DNA of 43,779 nucleotides. It comes from a virus. The stretch is taken from positions 1 through 43,779 of the IMG/VR virus record IMGVR_UViG_3300033149_003707; one strand, written 5' to 3'. The notes beneath the pieces were generated by a model. The model ran no database searches and was not told where the DNA came from. It worked only from the letters and a program-made list of their open reading frames with translations. The position numbers were made by a program, and so were the translations under genes. Each line of letters begins with the position of its first letter. The first letter of the stretch is position 1. Of the stretch, positions 8,409 to 15,474 are shown in pieces.

Positions 8409-8666
8409 ATGGAAAAAATAAAAAATGATGAATTTGAAAAAATTAATGGGTTTAGGAAGGAGATAATGAATTCGGATGAGCCACGATGGTTAAAAGAAAT
8501 GAGGCTGTTCGGTCTGAGGTTGATGGAACATCGTGAGATCATTGAGGCACATTTAAAGGAATATCCAGAGAGTGACATATTAAGATCAAGGCTTGAGCTT
8601 GTCGTTGAAATTGAAAATGAGTATTTCGAAACTTTTGATCGTGCAATATTTAGAGAGAGGGGATGA
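8409..8666 (+). CDS. Small acidic/helical protein, unknown, 85 aa
   Basis: The start follows a TAGGAGGTCAAAA site. The sequence is helical throughout and rich in Glu, Arg and Leu (RWLKEMRLFGLRLMEHREIIEAHL), with no recognisable domain. Its stop lies 45 bases before the hammerhead ribozyme, so its mRNA would be separated from the next gene by self-cleavage. Confidence 0.6.
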   Translation: MEKIKNDEFEKINGFRKEIMNSDEPRWLKEMRLFGLRLMEHREIIEAHLKEYPESDILRSRLELVVEIENEYFETFDRAIFRERG

Positions 8667-8710
8667 AATGTCGGATTCCCCTCAGCACAGTCCAATTGAG
8701 GGAGATTAGA

Positions 8711-8777
8711 GTCGAAACGGCCGGAATTACCGGTCGTCACCTTGAGGTTAGCCTCTCAAGGTCTGATGATGACAGGC
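8711..8777 (+). ncRNA. Type II hammerhead ribozyme
   Basis: All core elements are present in type II order. C11.1 8713 and GAA 8714-8716 are followed by stem III, 8717-8724 with 8730-8737 (8 bp including A15.1-U16.1, loop AATTA). Then come the cleavage nucleotide C17 at 8738 (triplet GTC), stem I 8739-8746 with 8755-8762 (8 bp), and the core CTGATGA 8763-8769. Stem II is short, GTC 8711-8713 with GAC 8771-8773, and one extra U (8770) lies before it. Loop I GCCT (8751-8754) is complementary to AGGC (8774-8777) next to stem II, giving the tertiary pseudoknot expected in such ribozymes. Predicted cleavage is between 8738 and 8739, leaving a 62-base 5' leader on the mRNA of the gene at 8801. Confidence 0.9.
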
Positions 8778-8800
8778 CAAAAAATAAAAAGGAGGTCATA

Positions 8801-9277
8801 ATGACTGAAGAGAAAAAAACTTCAAAGAAAGGGGCCACGAAAAAAGTGGCTGGAAGGAAAAAGGGCGTAAAGAAAAAGACTAAGGAGATGACTTCACGGG
8901 AAAAAATTCTCAAATATTGCCAAGTTGTAAAAGAGCCGAACCAATTAGGAGAAGTCTTGATGTACGGTAAACACAAATACAGGATGAATAAACCGCTTTC
9001 CGAATTAACTGATGATGAATGTGACAAAGTAATTAAAAATCTGAATGAGATTTTCGGATTTGAAGAAGACATTGCTGTCGGTAATATTCCTGCCAAACAA
9101 AAAATTATTGCCACTGTGGACCCAAAATTCTGTGAATGCGGTTGTAAAGGAATAACCAGAAGAGGAAGCAGATTTTTACCAGGACATGATGCTAAATTGA
9201 AATCGGCACTTTTCAAAGCCATGAAAAAAGGCGATCTCGAAGCTAAAAAAGAACTTAAAGCTAGAGGGTGGGTGTAA
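8801..9277 (+). CDS. Unknown protein with Cys-rich CxCGCxG motif, 158 aa
   Basis: The start is fixed by AAAAAGGAGG ending four bases before the ATG. An upstream in-frame extension to 8663 would run through the ribozyme and is rejected. Residues 1-30 are a Lys/Thr-rich basic tail, likely disordered and nucleic-acid binding. Residues about 107-130 carry CECGCKGITRRGSRFLPGHD, a small metal-binding motif I recognise from phage and actinobacterial hypothetical proteins. The helical C terminus is basic. A DNA-associated role is plausible. The gene precedes the recombination module and its mRNA is predicted to be ribozyme-processed. Confidence 0.65.
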   Translation: MTEEKKTSKKGATKKVAGRKKGVKKKTKEMTSREKILKYCQVVKEPNQLGEVLMYGKHKYRMNKPLSELTDDECDKVIKNLNEIFGFEEDIAVGNIPAKQKIIATVDPKFCECGCKGITRRGSRFLPGHDAKLKSALFKAMKKGDLEAKKELKARGWV

Positions 9278-9283
9278 TACGAG

Positions 9284-10285
9284 ATGGTAAAAAAAGATAA
9301 AAATGTATCCTGGAGTGAAATCCAAACATGGTCCACCTGTAGGCAAAAATGGTTCTGGGCTTATGATGTAGGTATTGTTCCCAAAAAAATTGAACGTGCA
9401 CCATCTGTAGGGTCGTGTGGACATGTTGCGATTGCAGCTGTTTTACGTGGTGAAGATTGGATGCAAGCTGTGGATGGTTGGTTGAAACGGGAACTTAATA
9501 GAAGGCCGCTTTTTGATGAAGAAAAAGAAGAAATCCAGGCAATAGCAGACCTTATCCGGAACATTATACCTCGGTATTTAGATCATTATCATGATGATTT
9601 CAAACCGGTATTAGTTGAACATGGATTTGAAATACCGATTCGTGGTATTAAAATTCGGCTTATTGGTTATTGGGATGCTGTCGTACAAGGTAAAGATGGA
9701 CACTTGTGGTTATTGGAACATAAATTTCCGCAGACAAAATTTCGTACCGAGGAACAATTAGATTTGGATGGACAAATTGGTACTTATCAATATGCTGCTC
9801 ATCGTTTAGGCTTTTCAATCGTTGGAACGATATATAATCAAATTCTCAGTCGTCTTCCAGCCGTTCCTAAAATTAATAAAGATGGCAGTGTATCTAAGGC
9901 CACAATTTATACCGACTGGCAGACTTATCGTAATTTTATTATTGAACAGGGATTAGATCCGAGTGATTATCAAGAGATGGAGGGAAAATTAGCTGATTTT
10001 AAATTCTTCCAACGCAACTATATTTACCGTCCAAAAGCTGAAATTCGAGCATTTGCACGGGATATGGAACGACGAATATGGGATATGCGAAAAAGTAAGA
10101 AACACATCTACCGGAACGAATCTTTTATTACTTGTGGAAGATGTCCTTATCGAGAATTATGCCTGGAATCTTTGAAAGGAGGTGACATTAATTACATTAT
10201 TGAAAACCAATTCGAACCAAAAATTTCAAGAGAGGAGGTAAAATCAAATGGTAAAAAAACAAATAAATTTAACCCCAAAGCCTAA
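9284..10285 (+). CDS. PD-(D/E)XK nuclease, RecB/Cas4-like, 333 aa
   Basis: Putative Fe-S-containing RecB-family exonuclease. An N-terminal SWSEIQTWSTCRQKWFW motif (residues about 9-23) is the typical opening of this family, with Cys19. The nuclease core shows an acidic strand GYWDAV (about 127-132) followed by LLEHKF (about 142-147), the D...ExK signature. A C-terminal CGRCPYRELC cluster (about 283-292) with the N-terminal Cys could hold a 4Fe-4S cluster. The gene lies directly before the Sak4-like ATPase and the SSB-like gene, so it likely resects DNA in phage recombination or replication. The 3' end overlaps the next gene by 38 bases. Confidence 0.82.
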   Translation: MVKKDKNVSWSEIQTWSTCRQKWFWAYDVGIVPKKIERAPSVGSCGHVAIAAVLRGEDWMQAVDGWLKRELNRRPLFDEEKEEIQAIADLIRNIIPRYLDHYHDDFKPVLVEHGFEIPIRGIKIRLIGYWDAVVQGKDGHLWLLEHKFPQTKFRTEEQLDLDGQIGTYQYAAHRLGFSIVGTIYNQILSRLPAVPKINKDGSVSKATIYTDWQTYRNFIIEQGLDPSDYQEMEGKLADFKFFQRNYIYRPKAEIRAFARDMERRIWDMRKSKKHIYRNESFITCGRCPYRELCLESLKGGDINYIIENQFEPKISREEVKSNGKKTNKFNPKA

Positions 10286-11123
10286 AGATATTAAAATGGA
10301 AAAGAACAGTGAACAATCCCAAACACCGATTACAGAACCGACGGATTCAACAACACCCACAATTTATAAACCCCATATCAAAGAATACAAATTGAAAATG
10401 ATGATTTATGGTCCTCCAGGAGTGGGAAAAACTTCTTTACTAGCCACGGCCGAACTACATAAACTCACAGCACCAATATTGCTGATCAATGTTGAAGGAG
10501 GTATGCTCAGTGTAGCTGATTCCAACATTCTCGGTTTAAAAGAACCGCCTGATGTGGTTGATTTAAATAATTTTGAAGAATTAGAATCAATATTCTGGTA
10601 CCTAGCAAAAGGCGATCATCCTTACAAATCTGTTGGTATTGATTCTCTATCCGAATTGCAAATGATTAATTTGGAAGGCATTATTAAGAAATTGGTAGGT
10701 AAAGTCAGTGGGTCTGGAGCGAAACGAGAATCATTGGATGATATCTGGCGGGAAGATTACGGGACTAGTACGCAACAATTACGACGTGTGGTACGCCGAT
10801 TTCGTGATCTACCCATGCACGTATTCTTTTCTTGTCATGACGCAACATCTCAGGACAAAGACAGAAATGAAATTATCCACCCCATGTTGACCCCCAAGCT
10901 GCGATCTGCTATTATGGGATATATGGACGCTATAGGATATATGTATGTAGATTCTGAGGCTGCTGAAGAAACCAAAGAGAATGAAGATCAAACACCTAGG
11001 CGGTTATTATGCCGTCCATTCGGTAAATGGGTGGCGAAAGACCGAAGTCCAGGACAACGTTTGGGATTGGTCATTGAGAATCCAACCGTGCCAATCATTA
11101 TTAATCGAATTTTAGGAAAATAA
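10248..11123 (+). CDS. Sak4-like RecA-fold ATPase (phage recombinase), 291 aa
   Basis: Walker A is GPPGVGKTS at about residues 55-63. Walker B-like SVGIDSLSEL lies near 129-138, followed by a sensor-like HVFFSCHD strand. This compact RecA-core layout matches phage nucleotide-binding/Sak4 proteins, which anneal single-stranded DNA together with a phage SSB. Residues 1-45 are a polar, probably disordered extension rich in Pro/Thr. The start follows AGAGGAGGTAAAATCAA inside the end of the nuclease gene. The next gene encodes an SSB-like protein, supporting a recombination role. Confidence 0.8.
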   Translation: MVKKQINLTPKPKDIKMEKNSEQSQTPITEPTDSTTPTIYKPHIKEYKLKMMIYGPPGVGKTSLLATAELHKLTAPILLINVEGGMLSVADSNILGLKEPPDVVDLNNFEELESIFWYLAKGDHPYKSVGIDSLSELQMINLEGIIKKLVGKVSGSGAKRESLDDIWREDYGTSTQQLRRVVRRFRDLPMHVFFSCHDATSQDKDRNEIIHPMLTPKLRSAIMGYMDAIGYMYVDSEAAEETKENEDQTPRRLLCRPFGKWVAKDRSPGQRLGLVIENPTVPIIINRILGK

Positions 11124-11133
11124 AGGAGGAAAT

Positions 11134-11682
11134 ATGTCAAAACAACAATTACCATCAACCAGAAAGAGAAAAACCACAAGCACTCTAAAAAAACCCACAG
11201 ATTATTTACCGCAGAGCAAAGAAGAATTGGGATTGGATGAGTCCGCAGATTCACCAATAGTTGATGAGGAGATTTTTGAGGAAGATTTTACCGATATTGA
11301 AGATGAATTTCCTATAGCAGAGGAAGGCCGACATCATGCAAAAGTTATTGATTTCGAAAAAACTGAAAGCCAAACTGGAAATCCACAGTATGTCTGGCAG
11401 TTTCGCATTACTGCTGGTAAATCGAAAGATATTGAACTCAGGTATTGGACAAGTCTGTTACCACAGGCCCGTTGGAAAGCTGTTGAAACTCTAACTGCTA
11501 TCGGTATCGAAGCTGCAGGAAGTATTGCTCGATTTCGTAAAAGTGATATTTTGGGCAAACCTTGCATTATTGAAGTCTTTCATGATGTTTTTGAAGGACG
11601 TACCCAGCACAAAATACGAAAAATATATCCACCTGATCAGAATAGCACCAAGCTTGCTGAGAAAGATGAAGTACCGTTCTAA
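11134..11682 (+). CDS. SSB-like single-stranded-DNA-binding protein, 182 aa
   Basis: Residues 1-60 are polar and acidic. Residues about 65-165 are OB-fold-like (HHAKVIDFEKTESQTGNPQYVWQF...IELRYWTSL), resembling the phage DUF669/SSB-like group. The extreme C terminus KDEVPF resembles the acidic-Pro-Phe tip that bacterial SSB uses to recruit partners. AAAGGAGG lies upstream. Placement after the Sak4-like gene and before the polymerase supports the role. Specific family membership is an inference from pattern. Confidence 0.68.
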   Translation: MSKQQLPSTRKRKTTSTLKKPTDYLPQSKEELGLDESADSPIVDEEIFEEDFTDIEDEFPIAEEGRHHAKVIDFEKTESQTGNPQYVWQFRITAGKSKDIELRYWTSLLPQARWKAVETLTAIGIEAAGSIARFRKSDILGKPCIIEVFHDVFEGRTQHKIRKIYPPDQNSTKLAEKDEVPF

Positions 11683-11705
11683 CGGAGGATGGCTCTACAC
11701 TCCAA

Positions 11706-11786
11706 TTGTAAATCCTGAGCTCTGCATTGAGCCATGTATCTCAGGTGCGGGGACTGGGGGTGTAAAAGCCCCCGGTTCCTTTACAG
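11706..11786 (+). ncRNA. Predicted three-way-junction leader RNA before DNA polymerase
   Basis: P1 pairs TGTAAA (11707-11712) with TTTACA (11780-11785). P2 pairs CCTGAG (11714-11719) with CTCAGG (11740-11745) and has an internal GCTC/GAGC option. P3 is a strong hairpin with GGGGG (11756-11760) against CCCCC (11769-11773), extended outward to about 11751-11779. The P3 loop repeats TGTAAA (11761-11766), so TTTACA could pair either with P1 or with the loop, a possible switch. It fills most of the 131 bases between the SSB-like gene and the polymerase start. No known class recognised. Confidence 0.5.
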
Positions 11787-11813
11787 GCGATTTGCTAAAA
11801 AGTGAGGTATGAA

Positions 11814-13583
11814 ATGCTAATTCAAACAGAAGATGAATATAATATATTATTGGAAAAAATAAGGAATGGTCCAGCAATGACCGTATATGACTTAGAAACA
11901 ACCGGATTAGAACCATTTAAACAAGATAGACTTATCGGCATAGCTATACTAATACCAAATATGACTGGTAAAACTGAAGGAGAATCTTTTTACGTACCGT
12001 TTAGGCACACGGATTTATTTGGTAGAAATCTTCCTATTAAAAATTTACATCGTTTAGCCCCATATTTTTTAGATCCAAACCGATCATTGATTGGGTTTAA
12101 TCTTAAATTCGATGTCCATTTTACTGAAATAGAAGGGATAGCAGTACGTAATCAACTTATAGACGTCATGCTAGCAGCACATTTAGCTAATGAAAATGAA
12201 ATGAGTTTCCAATTAAAACATCTGGGGATAAAATATATAAATTCTGACGCAAACAAAGCTGAAAAGAACTTATCGCAAGCACTAAAAGCTCGAAAACTCA
12301 GAAAGAAAGATATGCAGCAATTATTGCCGGAAGAAGTAGCCCCGTATGCTGAACAGGATGTACGTTTAACATGGCAGTTGAAAAGATTTTACCATCAAAA
12401 TCTAAGAGCACAAAATATTCTTCATTTGTGGCCAGATGTCAATAAATATTCGGCAGCCACCATAGCTATGGAACGACGGGGCGTATTGGTGGATTCAAAA
12501 AGTTGCATGCGAAATTTAACTTTAGCACATAAACATCGAGCTGAATTATATGAAAAAATGAAGGCTATGGTAGGTAGAGATTTTAACCCCGACAGCGTAC
12601 CGCAATTACGTGAGATATTAAAACAGCAAGCAACCGATAAGAAGGCCTTAGCTGAGTCAAACCATCCTATAGCCCCCTTGCTCATACAAAGTCGAGCCTG
12701 GGGTAAAGCAGCGAATACATTTTATCAGAAATTCTTAGATTCAATGGATGAAAACTGCCGCATACACCCAAACTTAGTTTTACATGGCACTATATCGGGT
12801 AGGTTGTCGTGCTGGAGTCCAAATTTACAGGCTCTGCCTAAAAGAAGCAACAGCATTTATAGAGTTCGGGATTTAATCATAGCCCCGCCAAGCCATGTGC
12901 TTATGAGTTGGGATTGGTCCCAGGCAGAATTACGACTTTTAGCACATTATACGAAAGACCCATTTCTATTAAATGCTTTTCGACAAGGGAAAGATATACA
13001 TTATGAAATATCGACCATGTTAGGTATACCAAGAGAGCGAGGGAAACGGCTTAGCTTGGGTATTGTTTATGGTATCGGTGCTTATTCTTTATCCAAGGAA
13101 TTAGGTATAACAATAGCAAAAGCTGAGGAACATTTAAATCATTATCATCATATAATTCCTGGTGTTCGTAAATTATATCATGCTGTCCAACGTGTAGCTG
13201 AGAGAGATCGTAAAATATCGATGTGGACAGGACGCTTACGGCATTATAGGGAAGAAGATGAAACTCATAAAGCTCTGTCGAATTTAATTCAAGGCGGTGT
13301 TGCAGAAATGATGAGGGTGGTTATTACTCGTCTACACGATCTAATGAAAAGTACTGACGCATTTATGCTCTTGCAGATCCACGATGAAATATTATTTGAA
13401 ATTCCAAAGAGAGAAGAAAAAGATTGGGCCGTAGAAATAAAACGAATCATGGAGGATTTTGACTTCGCTGTACCTATTGTAGCAGAGGGTAGAATGGGTC
13501 ATTCCTGGAGCATGGATGATATGCAACCTATCAAATTAGACAGTAGAGGTTATCCTATTATTCCAAAGTTAAAAAGGGGATAG
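11814..13583 (+). CDS. Family A DNA polymerase (PolA-type; DpoZ candidate), 589 aa
   Basis: Replicative polymerase with proofreading and no 5'-3' exonuclease domain. Exonuclease motifs are YDLETTG (Asp26, Glu28), GFNLKFD and YAEQDVRLTWQL. Polymerase motif A is DWSQAELRLLAH (about 366-377). The O-helix is R407...K411...L415-G...Y419, matching E. coli Pol I R754, K758, F762 and Y766, so the 762-equivalent is leucine. Motif C is QIHDEI (about 523-528). The loop before the O-helix is about nine residues shorter than in E. coli Pol I. The ATG at 11814 with GTGAGG upstream is preferred to GTG at 11802. Direct adjacency to the PurZ-like gene fits the DpoZ polymerases of Z-DNA phages, but sequence alone does not prove Z preference. 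Confidence 0.88.
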   Translation: MLIQTEDEYNILLEKIRNGPAMTVYDLETTGLEPFKQDRLIGIAILIPNMTGKTEGESFYVPFRHTDLFGRNLPIKNLHRLAPYFLDPNRSLIGFNLKFDVHFTEIEGIAVRNQLIDVMLAAHLANENEMSFQLKHLGIKYINSDANKAEKNLSQALKARKLRKKDMQQLLPEEVAPYAEQDVRLTWQLKRFYHQNLRAQNILHLWPDVNKYSAATIAMERRGVLVDSKSCMRNLTLAHKHRAELYEKMKAMVGRDFNPDSVPQLREILKQQATDKKALAESNHPIAPLLIQSRAWGKAANTFYQKFLDSMDENCRIHPNLVLHGTISGRLSCWSPNLQALPKRSNSIYRVRDLIIAPPSHVLMSWDWSQAELRLLAHYTKDPFLLNAFRQGKDIHYEISTMLGIPRERGKRLSLGIVYGIGAYSLSKELGITIAKAEEHLNHYHHIIPGVRKLYHAVQRVAERDRKISMWTGRLRHYREEDETHKALSNLIQGGVAEMMRVVITRLHDLMKSTDAFMLLQIHDEILFEIPKREEKDWAVEIKRIMEDFDFAVPIVAEGRMGHSWSMDDMQPIKLDSRGYPIIPKLKRG

Positions 13584-13585
13584 AC

Positions 13586-13615
13586 TTGACAGTATTGAAT
13601 ATGGTAATATACAAT
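13586..13615 (+). promoter_or_regulatory. Sigma-70 promoter of the PurZ-like gene
   Basis: TTGACA at 13586-13591 and TACAAT at 13610-13615 (5 of 6 to consensus) are separated by 18 bp, the same spacing as at 7645. The -35 again reads ACTTGACA. The predicted start at about 13622 is the first base of stem 1 of leader copy B. The -35 begins three bases after the polymerase stop codon. Confidence 0.8.
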
Positions 13616-13621
13616 GAGATC

Positions 13622-13734
13622 ATGGACCGGAACAATGGAATCGATAAATAAAGCCCTGGTGTTTATAGTCTATCCCTCTGACCGTCCAGGTCATCCGGTT
13701 CATCAGATGAAAGCACTGGGGCTTATTTTCTTTT
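13622..13734 (+). ncRNA. Structured leader RNA, copy B (purZ-like leader)
   Basis: Stem 1 pairs 13622-13630 with 13695-13703 (9 bp, one G-U). A hairpin at 13679-13693 has 5 bp and loop GUCCA. Stem 2 pairs 13651-13661 with 13714-13724 (11 bp, two G-U) and is followed by the U-rich ATTTTCTTTT. The arms interleave as in copy A. Stem sequences differ from copy A but pairing is kept. The hairpin loop (GUCC) and the linker CAGATGAAAG (13704-13713; CAGATTAAAG in copy A) are conserved. The ribosome-binding site AAGGAGG (13736-13742) lies directly after the U run. This is covariation-supported evidence for a cis-regulatory RNA controlling the PurZ-like gene. Confidence 0.75.
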
Positions 13735-13748
13735 AAAGGAGGTTTTAA

Positions 13749-14792
13749 ATGGAAAGTTTCATTGACATCGTCTGCGGTGGTTTTTATGGGGATGAAGGAA
13801 AAGGGCAGATCTGTGCTTGGTTAGCTCATAAGCAAATATTACAAGGAGCACCTTATAATTTTGCTGTAAGAGTAGGAGGATCAAATGCTGAACATAGGTT
13901 TGAATTACCTAATGGCGTGAGGTACACAGGTAGAGTGCTTCCGGTGGCTGGTTGGGTGGACCCAAAGATTAAACTTGTCCTCGGAGCAGGTCACATGATT
14001 AAATTGGAAAGTCTTTTTCGTGAAATAAAAGAACTTGAATCCATGTACGGTAAACAACGTGACCGCATTTTCATCGATCCTCAAGCAGGAGTAATTGATC
14101 CTGCTCATATAGAAGCGGGAAAAGAGGCGGCAACGTTCCGTGGATCGACCCATCAGGGTACTGGACAAGCTGTAGCTCACAAAGTTGTTCGAGACGGCAA
14201 ATTTAAGACAGCCCGAGATTATTCGGAACTTCGTAATTATGTTTGTGAGGATACTGTCATGCTCATGAATACTTGGATGCGAAAGGGAGAAATAGGATTA
14301 CTGGAAGGTTCTCAAGGTGCTTTCCTGTCTCTAAATCATGGTTATTACCCATATTGCACATCAAAAGATGTTACTCCAGCAGCACTGCTTGCAGAGGCGG
14401 GCATTTCAACTCGTCGTGTTCGCCATATTTGGGCTGTTTTCAAGGCCGTACCTACGAGAGTACCCGGAAACTCTGGTCCGGCGGATGGACGGGAACTTTC
14501 CTGGGAAGAATTGGAGAAGGCGATTGGTAAACAAATTCCTGAAGATACCAAACGTCAAACCGATTCTGGAGACAGAGAACGTATATTTCTGTGGTCTTGG
14601 AAAGAATTCATGAAATCCATAAATCTTATCGGGCCGACCCATATGGCTCTTACTTTTATTGATTGGTGGCCCACGTCATTAATGGGGTCTCTTCCAGATG
14701 ATTTAATTAAGGATATGGAACGTCTGGCTGGATGTTCGGTAAACATTGTACGTAATGGTCCAGCTTGGGGAGACTATTATATTCCCAAATAG
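13749..14792 (+). CDS. purZ: Adenylosuccinate-synthetase-family enzyme, PurZ/PurZ0-like, 347 aa
   Basis: The P-loop is GDEGKGQ (14-20). GGSNAEHR (43-50) corresponds to the GG-NAGH motif of PurA with Glu in place of Gly and catalytic His49 kept. GSTHQGTG (132-139) matches the IMP/phosphate loop. EGSQGAFLSLNHGYYPYCTS (186-205) is the strongest family signature. TFID (302-305) aligns with the guanine-specifying TKLD of PurA. Length matches archaeal PurA and phage PurZ (about 340-370), not bacterial PurA (about 430). Phage PurZ converts dGMP and aspartate toward 2-aminoadenine nucleotides. Asp15 is retained here; my recollection is that characterised PurZ has Ser at this position, so a PurZ0-like or PurA-like activity is possible. 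No MazZ or DatZ gene is seen. The gene has its own promoter, leader RNA and an AAGGAGG site. Confidence 0.78.
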   Translation: MESFIDIVCGGFYGDEGKGQICAWLAHKQILQGAPYNFAVRVGGSNAEHRFELPNGVRYTGRVLPVAGWVDPKIKLVLGAGHMIKLESLFREIKELESMYGKQRDRIFIDPQAGVIDPAHIEAGKEAATFRGSTHQGTGQAVAHKVVRDGKFKTARDYSELRNYVCEDTVMLMNTWMRKGEIGLLEGSQGAFLSLNHGYYPYCTSKDVTPAALLAEAGISTRRVRHIWAVFKAVPTRVPGNSGPADGRELSWEELEKAIGKQIPEDTKRQTDSGDRERIFLWSWKEFMKSINLIGPTHMALTFIDWWPTSLMGSLPDDLIKDMERLAGCSVNIVRNGPAWGDYYIPK

Positions 14793-14800
14793 GAGAAGCA

Positions 14801-15136
14801 ATGTCAATGTTTTCAAAATGTTCAATGAAACGTGTCAGTCAGTGTTGTGGAGCAAAGTTTTATGAAGAGAATGAGATAATTTATTGCCATAAATGTCATG
14901 ATCCATGTAGGATTGTATGGGAGGGGGAAGAAATGAAACCTAAGAAGGGAGCTATTTATTGTCAGATTTGTGCGGGAAAATTGTCCATGCGAATTTTGGA
15001 AAAATTTATACTGAGGTATCCGGCTTCATATGATGATGGTAAAGGAACATGCTGGGGCTGTGGTAAGACTATCGAACTTCAAAAAGCCAGTAAAATAATA
15101 GAAAAAGAGACAGAAAAAAGGAGGGAAAATGATTAG
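14801..15136 (+). CDS. Cys-rich zinc-ribbon protein, 111 aa
   Basis: The ATG at 14801 follows AGGAGAAGCA. The upstream in-frame extension into the PurZ-like gene is not needed. Cysteine pairs appear three times: CC at residues 14-15 with CHKC (29-32), CQIC at about 53-56, and CWGC at about 83-86, so two zinc-ribbon units are likely. The C terminus is a charged helix. Possibly a DNA-binding or regulatory protein. Function unknown. Confidence 0.6.
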   Translation: MSMFSKCSMKRVSQCCGAKFYEENEIIYCHKCHDPCRIVWEGEEMKPKKGAIYCQICAGKLSMRILEKFILRYPASYDDGKGTCWGCGKTIELQKASKIIEKETEKRREND

Positions 15137-15281
15137 ATTAAAAAAAGTCTTATCAGCCCTTGAATCGTGGCTGATGCAAGTAATATCAGGTTACGAATAT
15201 CAAACGATGTCTGAAGAAGATAGGGGGAAAAATAATGAAAAATTGGCACAAGGAACGAAAAAAACTAGAAAAAATTATTGA
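15129..15281 (+). CDS. Small ORF, 50 aa, unknown
   Basis: It has a good GGAGG site four bases before ATG and overlaps the preceding stop by eight bases and the next gene by 47 bases. The product begins MIRLKKVLSALESWLMQVISG, an amphipathic helix, then becomes polar and lysine-rich. It could be a real small protein or a translational coupler for the gene at 15235. Confidence 0.45.
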   Translation: MIRLKKVLSALESWLMQVISGYEYQTMSEEDRGKNNEKLAQGTKKTRKNY

Positions 15282-15474
15282 TACCGCTGGAGTGGTTATG
15301 GCTTACGACTTTATTCCCCAGGATATGCCTGTAGGTGAATTTCCTGAAAGACTTATTGAATACCATCGGTTGCAGCAGCATAAAGAAGTAATGAAGAAAA
15401 TTCCAAGTTATGCCGATATCGCAAGAGAAGCAAAAATTGATGAATTAAAAAGAAAAAGGGGAAGCAAAAAATAA
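15235..15474 (+). CDS. Small protein, unknown, 79 aa
   Basis: The start follows AGGGGGAAAAATA. The protein is charged and helical with a central DFIPQDMPVGEFPERLIEYH segment. No domain recognised. It overlaps the following gene by one base, suggesting coupled translation. Confidence 0.55.
   Translation: MKNWHKERKKLEKIIDTAGVVMAYDFIPQDMPVGEFPERLIEYHRLQQHKEVMKKIPSYADIAREAKIDELKRKRGSKK

Noticed and set aside
8663-8800. N-terminal extension of the gene at 8801 back to an ATG at 8663
   Set aside because: The extension would be translated through the hammerhead ribozyme, which is structured and predicted to self-cleave; the strong GGAGG at 8791-8795 fits the ATG at 8801.
8737-9336. Minus-strand ORF (199 codons) over the gene at 8801
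   Set aside because: Composition mirrors the complement of the plus-strand gene; no start signal, and it would run antisense through the hammerhead.
13695-13715. CTGATGA on the minus strand of leader copy B as an antisense hammerhead
   Set aside because: The complementary strand lacks the GAAA and the three-stem arrangement; the match is by chance within the stem 1 region.
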